Part shown: in pieces, positions 1 to 12,200 of the stretch
Layout of the letters: each line of letters starts with the position of its first letter
How positions within the stretch are numbered: the stretch's first letter is position 1
NCBI RefSeq assembly: GCF_921293095.1
Contig: NC_060252.1
Location: 8,060,001 to 8,124,000, forward strand
Reading direction: 5' to 3'
Length of the DNA: 64,000 nucleotides
Source: Ischnura elegans
Taxonomy: Eukaryota; Arthropoda; Insecta; Odonata; Coenagrionidae
Program-made: the position numbers and the translations under genes
Notes under the pieces: generated by a model
Databases searched by the model: none
Told to the model about the DNA's origin: nothing
The model's input: the letters and a program-made list of their open reading frames with translations, nothing else

Positions 1-1560
1 TGATAAAATATTTATCCTATCCATGTCAAAATCTCGACCTTCATTATCATGTTCAGCGAAGGAGAAGCAATCAATATATTTCAGGCTGATATCCTGTATA
101 TTGGTATTCGTTCTCCTCATCTGGTTTTGATGGCTCTTCCCGCTTCGCCAATATAACTGCGGTTGCAAGTTCATAACCTGATCCGGTAAAGCCCCTCTTT
201 TTGTAATTTTCCCTGCTTTTCGCGCTTTTAATTAGATCTTGTATTTCGAGCACCACTACGAAAGCAGTTCTATATTAAATTTTTTTCCGTGGTGCCCTAA
301 ATATGTGGTAAGTAGTATAACCCTTTTTTTATATCAAATTCACAAATTGGTCGTTTTGATGATATTTCTCAATTGCTTCTGATTGTATCTAACCATGGCA
401 ACTTTCCCGTAACCATTCTTCGGGAATATATTCCGCAGGGTGTAAACTTTGTTCTTTAGATCAGCTGATCCCAACCGGTAGTGCGCGAACCCGTTTATAG
501 GGGTAACGCTACGAAGCAGTCGGGGGTACGCCGAAAATAATCGGCAATAGCGAACGTCGGGAACTTCGCATCTCTTAACCAGGAAATATGTATGCATATT
601 ATATTGGGTATTTAAAACAAAGTCTCTATTTATACAATTTTTAATCTGAAAGTGCCACCTACCCATTGTGAAATTATGTAGTAAAATGCGCACCTGACAT
701 TTTTAGGGTACAATATTAGTCATATACATATACAGAGGGGTGCGGGAGGAAAAAAGGTTGATAACCGCTGCTTTAGATGATACAAGCTACAAGCTAGATG
801 GAGCGGACCATTAATAATAAATATACTTAGTTTTTGGGTGTTTTCCGCGTATTTTTGAATCAATTTTTTCTACTGACGTTTCCCCAAGAAGGCTGCAGAT
901 TTCCTCAGAGTGTAACCGTTACTTTGTAGCTGTGGTTACGGGGGGCGGTGTTTCTCTAGGGGTTCATTCATTAGATAAGTGACCGTAGTGACCGTCTGAA
1001 AACTTTTTCATCCAAAATTCCAAGTTTTTAATTTTGAATAGCTCGAAAAGTATCGATTTATAAAAATAACATCATTCCACATTTGTTTTACTTCGTACCT
1101 CTGTCGTTTTTCGCGGTTACTTTGAGAAATAAATTTCCGCTCCCCCAGAGAAGGGGAGAAATCCACCCCCTAGGGGAGGAGGCGGGAAGCGTCAATCGAC
1201 GCCAATGCAACTCATGTTTATTGACACGTTCTTTGTGCAAGGAGTTTCATTTTTATTCGCTTACTTTCACAGAATTCGGAGGTTAAGAGGTTGCTATGGC
1301 TGGACTGTTGCATATGCTACTACAGTTACTATTTACTTATTGACACCCATAACAAAAGCATTGGAATCGCTTTAGACCGCCACTCTCCCGTTCTTTTTGA
1401 TTGCCTCCACGAAATATTCAGTGAAAATGTAAATCTCAGTGTGAGAAAATGAAATTGGATCTTTTGTTCAACATTTCCATAATACTATTCTTTCCATTTG
1501 TATTTTATATACAAATTAAAGTTAGAATCACTCGATCATTTTTCCGCCACTCAGAGCGAT
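1..1560. other. Intergenic, no supported gene; possible retroelement trace
   Basis: No splice-supported gene is seen here. The minus-strand frame at 340-693 contains a segment reading LRNIFPKNGYGKVAMVRYNQ that vaguely recalls the linker of Penelope-like or other retroelement polyproteins, but it lacks any catalytic motif. I do not call it a gene. The rest is AT-rich with no repeat structure that I can support. Confidence 0.3.
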
Positions 1561-1569
1561 TACTCCTGC

Positions 1570-1805
1570 CAGTGGCGTTACTAGGAATATGCCTTATGAT
1601 GGCAATCTATATATCTGGTAAAATATTTGAAAAATTACATGCCAGGAAATACATTTTACACCATTTTGGCACTAAAAACTGAACTTTAACCAGATGCAGT
1701 TATTATATGTCAAAACTAGTCAATGGTTTTAAATTTTTTTTTTCTCTGAGGCTTTGGGGGGGGGGGATTTATCCCTTCACCCCCTCCCCCCAAGTTACGC
1801 CACCG
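1570..1805. mobile_element. Short non-autonomous hAT-type element (degenerate)
   Basis: The left end reads CAGTGGCGTTACTAGG. The right end, reverse-complemented, reads CGGTGGCGTAACTTGGGG, so the termini form inverted repeats of the CAGTGGCG type common in hAT elements. The flanking octamers actcctgc (1562-1569) and acaccagc (1806-1813) agree at 6 of 8 positions, which fits an old 8-bp target duplication. It has a G-run near the right end and no coding capacity. Confidence 0.6.
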
Positions 1806-2390
1806 ACACCAGCGATAGGTTTTGAGGGACGAAAAGAAGAGTGATAGCTCAAGCCATCATTTTCTGAATAAAACTGCCGTCTCTAATCCAATCGCATCTT
1901 CAGTCAGTGTTCGTATTCAAAATCGTCATTCAATCAAATGCTAATCGTGGCTTTGAGGTTGATGATAGCGGCCATGCCTTCTGATTGGCTGAAATACAGT
2001 TCCAGTATTTGTTTCAGCGAGAGAAAAGGGACGAGCCGTGTAATTGAAAAAGGAATGGTATATCCATCCCTTCAGCCATTGCGAAAAATGGCCGCGTGAA
2101 ACAGTGCATGAAAATGAAATCATGAAACCCGGCTTCGTTGGAGCGATCCCTCGAAAGGAGCGGAAAAAATGATCGCGCGATTCACGCTTCGCACTTGGCG
2201 TGCCCTGGGCGGAATATTACGCCACGTGAAATCATAGTAATTTTGCTACGACCATAATACATACCCCATCAGTATTTTGAAAAAAAAACAATCTTTTAAC
2301 AAAGAGGTAAACCTCTAAATAGAGAAATGAAAATATTAAATCAAGAGACATTCTTTAAAATGGTGCCAAACACCTATTCCTCACATAATA

Positions 2391-3240
2391 GGGTGCTTTC
2401 CTATTTTTTTTTATTGCCTAGATCGAAAGATTATTACTCCTGGAGTACGCATTTCACGCTTTTTGATTTTTAAATGACGATATCTATTTTTCGCAATTGA
2501 ATGAAAAGTGAACATTTTCAAGCGTGCGAAAACGCGACGGCTAAGTATGAATGCTGGGAAAATCCCGTGTGACGTCATTCTGGTTCCCGCTGCCGCAAAG
2601 TTCGGTGACCTTGGGGCGAGTACATGTGTGACGCTGCGATGCAGGCTGCTAACAGGTAGCAGATTACCCTGCTAGCAGGTAGCGCTTGGCTTAAATAAGG
2701 ATTATTAATATCTTATCAAACGAAAGAAACTTTCCGACTATAGGCAGTTATTAAGAGATGTTTCACTGAGCTCTGTGCCGGTGGCGTAGCCAGAATTTTC
2801 GTTCGGGGGGGGGGGTCTAAAACCAGGGGGGGAAATTTTTGAAAAACCGGGCACTAAGTAATGGGTTTTAAAGTAATTTTAATACTTTTCATAATCGAAA
2901 AAATTTAATTTGTTAAATAAACTTTTTGTAAATTCCTGATTTTTCAATATTTTGTTTTCTTTTATGAAGGACAGTAGTTGTATTTTTATATTTCGGGAGG
3001 GGTCCGGACCCCCTGGACCCTTCCCCTGGCAACGCCACTGCTCTGTGCCTCATGCATGCATTGATAATCTCAGACGATGTAAAACTCCTATCTACCTACT
3101 CGTGTAGAAACTAGGTCCCTGAGACGTCCTGGGATTTCTAAAACCAAATAATTTGTATATTATGAATACGCTAATGGTGGGTAACAAATCGCAATCAATG
3201 CCTTTCGTTTTCTTTGATGAAGAAAACTACTCTATTGTTT
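2391..3240 (+). repeat. Dispersed repeat, copy 1 (interrupted by a hAT element)
   Basis: The stretch beginning ttgcctagatcgaaagatta is closely similar to the copy near 6620-7275 in the same orientation. Similarity runs through tcccgtgtgacgt, gctagcaggtagcgcttggc and gggatttctaaaaccaaa to atgcctttcgttttctttga. This copy carries a 262-bp insertion (2779-3040) and lacks about 90 bp present in the other copy. No open frame is shared, and the family is unidentified. Confidence 0.75.
2779..3040. mobile_element. Non-autonomous hAT element (MITE) with perfect 8-bp TSD
   Basis: The element starts CGGTGGCGTAGCCAG and ends CTGGCAACGCCACTG, giving 13 of 15 matching terminal positions. It is flanked on both sides by the exact octamer ctctgtgc (2771-2778 and 3041-3048). 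The paralogous repeat near 7020 reads gagctctgtgtcacatg without an insertion and so supplies the empty site. It is 262 bp, G-rich near both ends and non-coding. Confidence 0.88.
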
Positions 3241-3626
3241 CCGCAGCAACTGTCGTTCGACCCGCTCTGCGAGAGATCCGAAAAGCAAAAGTGGAATGGG
3301 GAGAGAGAAAGTGGGAAGGGGGCCAAGGCAGTCGATATCATTTGAGGGAGGAGTGAAACATGATGAGAGGTTCTCGGATTTCACTCTGTCTGTGCTGCGT
3401 GAGCCCCGTCAAATAGCGTCTGCAGTTGCCGCTCACAGTCAAATGGCACGAAGGCGGTTCTTTCGACTGCTTATGTAATACTTAGTTTTCGCATCGCCTC
3501 TACGTAGTTTTCCTCCGTATGCTGAAAAAACAATAATATATCATCAAAACATGAAAGTTGCCTCATAATTATATTATTGACAAGCAACATTGCTTACATA
3601 AGTCGCCTCTATATGACTGCTAAGAC

Positions 3627-4348
3627 CAGTGGCGGCTGGTGGTAATTTATCTAGGGTGTGCTTTATAGCAGATATAGGATGGTTTAATTATATTATGTTA
3701 ATCCTAATCCATGAGCGTCATATTTCGTCGTAATAGAATACATAGCAAGCAAAACATATCACTGGTACACTCTACCCTTAAAATTGCATGAACAGAAATA
3801 ATATTAGCATGTATGAAAATAATTATTCTCAACACACCTTTACAAGTGACGGTAGTTGAAATTAATTCTCTTTTCCTTACACCCTATGAGGAAGTAGTGT
3901 AGAAAACGGCCATACAGATGACTCTGTAGACGGACTATAGGATCCTGGGGGCAGGTAGTGTAGGTGGCGGCTACACCACTACACTACCTGCGAGTCACTC
4001 ACCAAAATTATGCGCGTGCGCACTCGCATGGTTTTGAGTCTGCTCCCATCACCCATTTGAACTGTACATCCCCCCCCGCATACTTCGTCCTGCCAGAGCA
4101 CCCACAAGCGATCGCATAAACCGAAAATGCTCCCGACGCGATGCCACGGGATCGCACACTTGTAGAGCGGTGAATGTATATAGATAGGATTCGAAAAGGG
4201 GATAGCTGTAGCGTTCGGAGATTCATGTCTCTTGCATATGCAGACAGGATTTTTATCCTTCTCGTTGCAAAGGAATAGTTTCCTTTTATAATTCATTCAT
4301 CTTTGGGTGTGCACTTGCTAACATGCGTATACGCACGCGCCGCCACTG
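3627..4348. mobile_element. Non-autonomous hAT-type element, 722 bp
   Basis: The left end is CAGTGGCGGCTGGTGG and the right end reverse-complements to CAGTGGCGGCGCGTGC. The flanking octamers gctaagac (3619-3626) and gctaaaac (4349-4356) differ at one base, as expected for an 8-bp duplication. The interior holds a 13-bp perfect hairpin (3951-3963 with 3979-3991). The minus-strand frame at 3979-4296 shows no transposase similarity that I recognise. Confidence 0.75.
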
Positions 4349-4356
4349 GCTAAAAC

Positions 4357-5990
4357 GCTGTGATATATTTACGCGTAGATAATGCAAATGATTGCATTTC
4401 AGCTTGCATTACTGGTGATATGAACAAGGACATATATCATTTCACTTTGATTGCATGTCGATCGTTAATTATTTATTCTAGAAAATGCAAGAATAGCCTA
4501 TGAGTCGGATCTTTTTGCTATCATAGCAATAACCGTTAAAATACTACAGTAAAGATAATACAGCTACATATTATACACAATATATTAGCTTAAAGTGGTT
4601 AATCCGTATTTGCGCGCCCTTTTCATTTAATGCGATAGCACGCGGGGCGTGGAATAGATCGACGTATTATATGCAGATATATCATCATAAATAAACTACG
4701 CAATGGTTATGTATACGATACTTTTTAGTTTTTACTAACTAAATATTTTACAGGTATAAAAACCAATTTTTAGGTCATCAAACAGTAATTAATTACGGAG
4801 GCAATGAGAATTTGGCAATTTCATATTTTTAAGCTATGCAGGCGTTGTTTTTTTACGACTTATACCGCCCGAATTTTGGCAACATCTCATGCAATTGAAT
4901 ACACGGTGATAAACGCATATTATAGGTTCAAAGGCTTTATAAAGGTATACTTAGTATAAATTATTCTCTTAACTTTCTCGGTGGAAAATAATTAGTGCAA
5001 GCCATTGGCAGAAGGGCTCTTTTTTCGCCGTTCTTATCAATTCCTGCCGAATGATTCGAGCTCATGTAACGACAGATAATTGGATATTCCGCACTTACTC
5101 CCTTTAACCCATGCAACCCATTTCTGACCAATTATTTACTTACGCATTTTAATCGCAAGTGCTCCACGGAGGTTACGGTAAGTACGGAGTTATGCAGATG
5201 CCCGTCTCCTTACGATAAATTGAGCTAAATTCATTTTACTAGCAGACTCTCCTCTTATCTACTGTATTACTTTTAGACACTTGGTAGATTCCTCCTCCGT
5301 GTGCCGAAAGATTCTCATCAGCAATAAATTTTGACATTAGGTTTTCAAGGAGATAACTCCGTTACAAATGTACGATTGTCATGGTATAAGGAGATTTTTT
5401 TTAATCCATTAGTTGCAAATATTGGTCTTTAATATAATCGCAAAAGAATTGCATCCGCGTGTTATGAACTGTAATGCGGTAATCGTGGAGAAGAAAAGCA
5501 TTTGCAGCGGTGTTTAAAAGCTAATAGGTATTCAGGTCCCTTAATTCATTTTTCCTCCATTTCAACAAGAGAAATCAATGTCTTAACCATGCAATATAAA
5601 CAGCGATTAAAGCCATTTATATCACCTAAAATCGTAGTCATGCTCACTGTATATTTATCATTTCAAATTAAATGGCTGACACTTTTCAGAAAAACGTTCA
5701 ACTTACCGTCCTGAGAAGCAACTCACCTCAAATGAGAATAAAGGCCTTTGCTTGGCAAATCCCATACTACTGAATGCAGCCCAATATTCCTCGTTGAAGC
5801 CCATAATATTCTTTATTTACGATAGCATAACATGTTACAGCAGATTTTCCGACGATATATTTTTATACGGTGCTCTTGAGAAATATTGTAGTCACTTTTC
5901 TTGCACAAAAACATTCAAATTAAATTAAAAATAAATTTCGTTTTCACAGCTCGTAAATAACAAATAATACATCCGTTGAGACGGTCAAGT
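4357..5990. other. AT-rich intergenic DNA, nothing recognised
   Basis: I see no splice-supported exon, no terminal inverted repeat and no tandem array. Short open frames such as 5502-5714 have no recognisable similarity and are probably chance. Confidence 0.4.
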
Positions 5991-5999
5991 CTTCTCTGA

Positions 6000-6240
6000 T
6001 TGGTCCGTATTCGCCGCCCCTTTTTCCTCTCAGCTTTCCCGTTTGATGATGGGATACCATGCTTTTTGATGATGGGATGTGTATATAAACCCGGCAGCAA
6101 CAGCTCCATCATTCGCCCTGTAGAGAAGGCCGTCGAAACGTCGGCAGCAATGTGCATCCTGACCCGGCTGATTTCCCGAGAAGAATTCATCAGCAATATT
6201 CGCCGGGAGAGCACCAAATCCTTCATCAATAGTAAACATT
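6000..6240 (-). repeat. Possible retroelement-end remnant (GTCGAAACGTCGG motif)
   Basis: The segment contains gccgtcgaaacgtcggcagc. Read on the minus strand, it gives a frame with GFGALPANIADEFFSGNQPG. Similar phrases containing GAAACGTCGG recur in arthropod repeats, including the ends of Penelope-like elements. No second copy is visible here, so this is only a suggestion. Confidence 0.25.
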
Positions 6241-6619
6241 TTTAAATGTTACAATTCTAAGCAAATTCTGTGTAAAAGTTAATCACAATATTTGACTCGG
6301 CTTATTTTATAATTTAAATTCCCCACTGTTTGCAGCCTGCATACTTCTCCAATTCTTCGGAAATGAAGTACGAAGGCGCTAAATTAATAAATAAATCTTA
6401 GCAGTACCTTTATCAGCGATGGAGTTTGGCAATATTCAATTTTATAATGATCCTGTCCAAGAAAATTACTCTCCTCCAAGAAATACAAGGATGCGGACAT
6501 AGCACAGAACAAAAACTCGGAAGACTATATCTTTCTGAAAGTAACCTCTGCGAAAGCTGGAATTTGGTCAAATCATATTTTAAAATATGATATGACCAGA
6601 GTGCAAGAGGAGAGGAAAT

Positions 6620-7275
6620 AGTGTGGTTTCATATTTTATTAATTGCCTAAATCGAAAGATTAGGAGTACTCCTGGAGTAGGTATTTCATGCTTTTAGATT
6701 TTTAAATCACGATATCTATTTTTCGCGATTTAATGAAAAGTGAACATTTTCAGGCGCACGAAAACACGACGGCTAAGTATGAATGCTAGGAAAATCCCGT
6801 GTGACGTAATCCAGTTTCCAGCTGCCGCCGTGTGAGGACACCTTGGTGCGAGGCTATGAGCGTCGATACGATGCAGGCTGCTAGTAGGTAGCAGAGTACC
6901 CGCTAGCAGGTAGCGCTTGGCTTAAATAAGTATTATTAAAACTCTATCTTTCTATCAAACGAAGGAAACTTTCCTTCGTTCGATAGAAATTTAGTAATAG
7001 ATTATTAAGAAATGTTTCCCTGAGCTCTGTGTCACATGGGTGCTTTGGCAATCCCAGACGATGTAAAACTCCTATATACTCGAATAGAATCTAGGTCCCT
7101 GCGACGTCACGTGGAGTGGCTTCGCATGGGCGCCAATCTGGCCATTTTCAAATGAGGTTAAAATTGCCCATTAACATTCGTCTAAACTGGGATTTCTAAA
7201 ACCAAAAATGATTTGTATATTGTTAATGCACTAATTTTGGGTCGCAATCGATGCCTTTCGTTTTCTTTGAAAATT
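6620..7275 (+). repeat. Dispersed repeat, copy 2 (empty hAT site)
   Basis: This is a direct-orientation paralogue of 2391-3240. It lacks the hAT insertion, so it shows the pre-insertion sequence around gagctctgtg. It carries extra sequence, roughly 7112-7190, that is missing from copy 1. It also contains a near-perfect palindrome at 6951-6987 (arms of 18 bases, one mismatch) where copy 1 has only a single arm. Confidence 0.75.
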
Positions 7276-7299
7276 TTTTTTCCCAGTATTGATTCTTTT

Positions 7300-9030
7300 C
7301 AACATGTTTTAGCCTTTCGTGACAATCTCTACCGAGCGTGATAAAAGGGAGATGCAGTTAAAAATAGAAAATTTTATCATATTTCGTAAAGGGAAATTTC
7401 CATTTATAAACTATTATAGTTTGTCTAGGAAATTTCTTAAAAGAGTATATTATGAAAAAGACCTCAGTGTAATAATTAAACCGAAATTAACATTGGCAAT
7501 GTGGTTTCTAAGGCCTAAAAAAAGTCTTGGATTCATTTTTAGAAATTGAAAGGTGTCAACAATATTTTCTGTTAAGAATTGTAAAACGTAACGTTAGCAA
7601 TGATTATTCTTGAATATTGCTCTGAAATATGGTATCCATTTCAAAAGAGGTTATCGAGAGTGCCCGAAAGTCATTCCTAAGATTGGTGGCTTTTCGTCTA
7701 CACATTCAAAGAGAAAAAAGATTCCAGAGACGCATTCTCAAAATTGCTTTTTTCACAGCCGTTCACGCGAAAGGGTTGAAATATTACAAATATCCTAATT
7801 TTTCGTTTCTCTTTCGAGGCACTGGGTGTATTTGCTACATTCTCCACCCACGTTCGAAATGGCAGCTCTTTTTTGCTGGATTTTTGCAGTTTTTCAAACA
7901 CCTTCTTCCTGTGTGGGTGTTTTCTCGCAGACGGTTTTTCTCCCAAAAAGGATGAATATATCCTTATGTTTTTTTCCAAACATGACGACAATATAGGGTG
8001 ATCACAAAATATTAACGTTCGATTTCCGTCAGGGAAATATTTTTTAATTTTTGAAACAGTAAAAATGCTTAAATTATTTTTCAGAAATAGAGGAGATGTA
8101 AAAATGTTTTCAGTTTAGTCTCAGAAATAGAGGAGAGGGTAAGCTGTCCACAGGCCTCAACGGCTTATTAACGATTGAGCTTGAACACCAGTTAAGATCT
8201 TTCTCTATTCCAAAATTTCAAATAAATTCTGCAAGAAAAATTTAGTGCGTCGAACTGGGCAGGCACTGCCAGAAGTTGTCGAAAAAGTTGTATAATTTTC
8301 TGCAAAAAGTCTTTAAATTCTTCGATGCACCTATAAACTATCACCAAGGAGGTCACAATGTTTATGGGATTTTTTAATGAGATCTGTTGCCCCAAAAAGT
8401 TGTCAAATGGTCTAAAAATGATATTGACAATATTGCAACTCAATATGCTTAAGTCAACACCTGCATCATTGAGGGATAAATTCGAAAAAATACGATTTGG
8501 ATAGCGTAAATTATTTTTATTAAAAATCGTATTTTCCCCTAAGTTCATCCTCAATTAGGCAGGTGTTAACGTAACCATGTTGATATGAAAATATCAGTTT
8601 AAGACCATTAGGCAACTTTTAGGGGGGGGGCGTGCCCGCGAATAAAAGAGAACATTTATTTTCGTTCCCATTATGGAGGTATTTCGCCTGGTAGGGCTGC
8701 AACACACAACGCCACCACCCGAAAAATTCTAATTACAGTCAAATCTGTAATTTTTTGTCTCAAAAATCTGAACGGAACAAAAGTTAGAGTTAGTAGAATT
8801 TCATACCTACTCATATTATATTTAATTTTCGACGATATAAGGTTTTCACTTCATAAAGGAAAAACTTCAATATTTTGCTGAAGATTTTTTTCGTATTTTT
8901 TTCTAAAATTTACCCTCAACTAAGCCTCTTACTTCGACGTGCTGCGTTTAAACTTTGCCACCATTAATTGTGGACCATTTCGTAAATTTCAAAGCGATCT
9001 CACGGAAATACATTGATATTTCGTGAAAAC
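7300..9030. other. Intergenic, unassigned short open frames
   Basis: The longest frame (minus, 8192-8554, 120 codons) contains a hydrophobic/asparagine-rich sequence with no motif that I recognise, and no splice context supports it. Three overlapping frames around 7610-7990 occupy the same DNA in different phases, which suggests chance. A G-run follows at about 8622. Confidence 0.3.
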
Positions 9031-9039
9031 GCAAACACA

Positions 9040-9263
9040 CTGGTAACCGTATACATATACCGTAAGTATACCAGGTGTATACTGTTTTCTTGAGAATCTG
9101 TATACATGTTTTAGATTTTAATTATACATAAACAGTATCCTGAATCGTATACGTATACAGTATATGAAAGGTATATATCTTTTCATATACTGTAGTACAT
9201 GTGCTACACATGGAAACAGTGTCCGGAAGGTATGTGTATACCTTTCGTATACTGTTTCCATAT
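9040..9263. mobile_element. Short inverted-repeat element built from GTATAC words
   Basis: The sequence contains many copies of the palindrome GTATAC, including the doubled form cgtatacgtatac. The edges mirror each other: cactggtaaccgtatac on the left against catatggaaacagtatacg (reverse complement) on the right. It is about 225 bp and non-coding. The architecture resembles the elements at 12778, 14079, 21290 and 36507. Confidence 0.5.
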
Positions 9264-9270
9264 GTAATCT

Positions 9271-9528
9271 CAGTGGCGGATGCATATGGGAGGCGCCCCC
9301 CCCCACCCCCACCCTTGCATGGCCGCCCGCATAACCAAACATTGCAGAACTACAATTTTAACTTTTTTATATCATAAGATGGCATTGTATTTCATGTGCG
9401 TATAATCAGTTTAAATATCGCTTTCTTAAACTTTGCATGTGACTTGATTATTTTTTTAGGATAAGAGTTAAGGTTGGTAAAGATATATTTTGCGCCCCCC
9501 TCTTGAGTTTTTTCTGTATCCGCTACTG
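9271..9528. mobile_element. Non-autonomous hAT-type element
   Basis: It begins CAGTGGCGGATGCATATGGG and ends with the complement of CAGTAGCGGATACAGAAAAA. G/C runs (ggcgccccccccc and gcgcccccc) lie just inside both ends. The flanking octamers do not match convincingly, probably because another element abuts the right end. Confidence 0.6.
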
Positions 9529-9718
9529 GGTGCTTTCCATTCATGCGACTCATGAGTCGACTTGTGTCGGCTCGCGGCATTTGTTTATAACTCTCCTATT
9601 CCTGTGCGTTACCGTTTGTTGACTTGTGTCACAATAGTCGGCGACACACCGAATGGAACACGAAAACCGCGACGCAAGTCGACTTGTGTCGACGTGTGTC
9701 AATGAATGGAAAGCACCC
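9528..9718. mobile_element. 191-bp inverted-repeat MITE abutting the hAT element
   Basis: The ends are GGGTGCTTTCCATTCATG and the complement of GGGTGCTTTCCATTCATTG, giving inverted repeats of about 17 bp. The interior repeats the phrase cgacttgtgtcg several times in both orientations. It is non-coding, and the superfamily is unclear because no duplication is readable. Confidence 0.6.
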
Positions 9719-10331
9719 ATTGTGTAGCCATTAGTATACAATAAGTCACCTTTAAAGGTTACCCGGGTTACCCTATTCAAAATCTCGTGAAAATAGCCCC
9801 AAGGGAGCAGCAGTAATATGGCATGACTCGTGGCGCACTGGTCATAACTCGGTTCAGAAAAGTGCATTGCGTAAACGTGCCCCGGTCTACCCAATATATT
9901 CGGTTTATTCTCTTCAGTGAAGTACCGTCTGGTATACAACAGTTTTTGTTTTGTTATTCGGTGCAAGAACAAAAAATGCGGATGGTTTACCGACGCGTGA
10001 ACAAGCCACACATGTTAGACCACGAGAAAAACATGGGTTTTCTATATTCTGAACGCTCACCTTGCGATTTGTTAATCGTCATCGTGAATGCAACTCAAAC
10101 TGGAAAATGAATTCGTTTAAACTCAAGCAGTGGCGCCGACTCCATGGGGCCTGAGGGCCAAGTAAAAATTTTTCCCTTGAAACAGAGCTGATTCTGGGCT
10201 GAAACTCCACTGAATGTGTGTAAACTGCCTTGAAACAACCTTGTAACTGCACTGCACTGCCTTGTCCTCAACAAGAAAAAGAGCACTCAACTGAAACTCT
10301 GATGCCATTATCCCTTGCAAGTCCATTGCTT

Positions 10332-10696
10332 TTGAACTGCTTCTCCCTTGCTGCATGTGTGCTCCACTGATACTGAACTGGACAATAGCCTCAGGCCAGG
10401 CCGAATTTATGGCTCCACTGAATCTCTCTTGCCGAATGCCTTTACTGCCCTGCCACAGAGCTGCTGCAGCATTTGGGTATCCCCTCTCCCATGAATTTGA
10501 ACTGCTTCTCCCTTGCTGCACATGAGCTCTACTGACACTGAACTGGACGGTAGGCTCCTAGGCCAGGCCAACTTAATAACTCCACTGAATATCTCTTGCC
10601 GAATGCCTTTACTGCCCTGCCACAGAGCTGCTGCAGCATTTGGGTATCCCCTCTCCCTCATGAATTTGAACTACTACTCCCTTGCTGCACGTGTGC
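10332..10696 (+). repeat. Tandem duplication, units of about 165 and 169 bp
   Basis: The phrase ttgaactgcttctcccttgc begins at 10332 and 10497, and a slightly changed form begins at 10666. Between them, the block with cttgccgaatgcctttactg and gagctgctgcagcatttggg is repeated almost exactly. The duplication lies in the left arm of the 10128-12400 element and creates overlapping spurious minus-strand frames. Confidence 0.85.
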
Positions 10697-11994
10697 TACC
10701 CTTCGTAAGTTTTGCCAACTTACGGAACCCATCTATCGGACATATAAGCGACCCCTGTTTTCAGCGGCAATGCATTTTTTAAATTTAGCTTTTGGCAACA
10801 CGTATATCTTTTCCCGCGCATCAAGCTGTCGGTTGCCGTTATTTCTCTCAAGTTGCAAGGAGCGAAAGACGAGCAGTGAGCGTGGGTTTTGGCATGAAAA
10901 GATTGATGGCATAAATATTTTCTCGGTACTTCGGCGGTTGTTAACTGTAAGAATTAATCGAAATTAAGGTGAATGGGAGAACGAGGTCGGTGGTGGTGAC
11001 TGCAGTCATAATTGGAGGTAAGCGTTTTAGCTTCTCTGATGTCATGTTTATTCCTTCCATGTTTAGCCATGAGAACGTTGACATTGAATTCGTGTTTAAT
11101 TCAGGCACGTTTAAGGATTTCAAGCTCCTTTTTCGGGGTTCATGCAGCCAATAACGAATTCTTCTTTCAACGCGTTGGCGACTGCCGTCCACTTTTCCTG
11201 CCTCATGGATACCCCGGACGAGGAGGAGAATACACCGATCGGTCATCAATGCCGCGGATGCCGCGCCGTCCGTTAGTCATCCTGCGGAGGACCGGACTCG
11301 GTGAGCTCGAGCGGGCTTTCGAAGAAATAAGGAATGCGGGTGGGTTTTGCTATAGTGCAATGTATATTTACTGCTTACACTTATTAGTTACTGCTGAATG
11401 TTTTGGAATCTTGCGTGGTTTTCGTTTGGAGTTCACACATAGCCTAAGAAACGAGACATCGCTTCGTTTTTCATTGAACTATGATGCAAAGCGCATGCTT
11501 TCCCAGTGATAATTTAAGTTTTGCTTCCTTTAATTTGAATGCTTCACATTAATGCACCATAAAACTAATAAGCCAAGTAAAGGAGAGTTTTTTATGTGCA
11601 ATTTTGCTAATTTGATTTTGAGTTAAGTCGTTTGTGACTCTCATCAGTCATGTTTCTTCTCTATTGCAGGAGCATCTAACTTCCATGACTTCTTTCATTT
11701 GGAATATTTTTGTATGTGCTTTTAACAGTTATGAATTTATTGATGTATTTTCATGTTCTAATAAATTGTGTCTTGAAAAATGTTGTGGTCATTGCAGTTA
11801 TAACTATTGTTGACCGCAATCACCTGACCACCCTTTATCTTTTATCATGCATGCAAAATTGTGGGAGAAATCTGTTATGTGATCATCCACTGTTGGCTGG
11901 GTTGCGCAAGTTGTTAATTTACTGTGTTTCATATGATTTCACAAGGGAATTTTAATGGATTGGGTAGGGGAAATGTATTCAGCCAAACAAGGGA

Positions 11995-12200
11995 GTTTAA
12001 GCCTGGCATACAAGGGAGTTTCAGCCTGGCATACAAGGGAGTTTCAGCCTAGCTATCCAATGGAGTTTCAGTCTAGCTGGCCAAGGGAGTTTCAGTCTAG
12101 CTGGTAGCCAAGGGAGTTTCAGTCTAGTTAGTGGCCAAGGGAGTTTCAGTGTAGCTAGCCAAGGGAGTTTCAGTTTAGTCGGCCAAGGGAGTTTCATTGG
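11995..12200 (+). repeat. Minisatellite, about 24-bp unit, roughly eight copies
   Basis: The consensus is approximately agctggccaagggagtttca, with unit length varying between about 22 and 29 bp. The units drift in sequence (gcctggcatacaagggag in the first, tagctggccaagggag later). It lies in the right arm of the surrounding element and consists of the same gggagtttcag word. Confidence 0.85.

Noticed and set aside
10123..10661. Overlapping minus-strand frames with repeated MLQQLCGRAVKAFGKR-like phrases
   Set aside because: The repetition comes from the 165/169-bp tandem DNA duplication. No splice or homology support.
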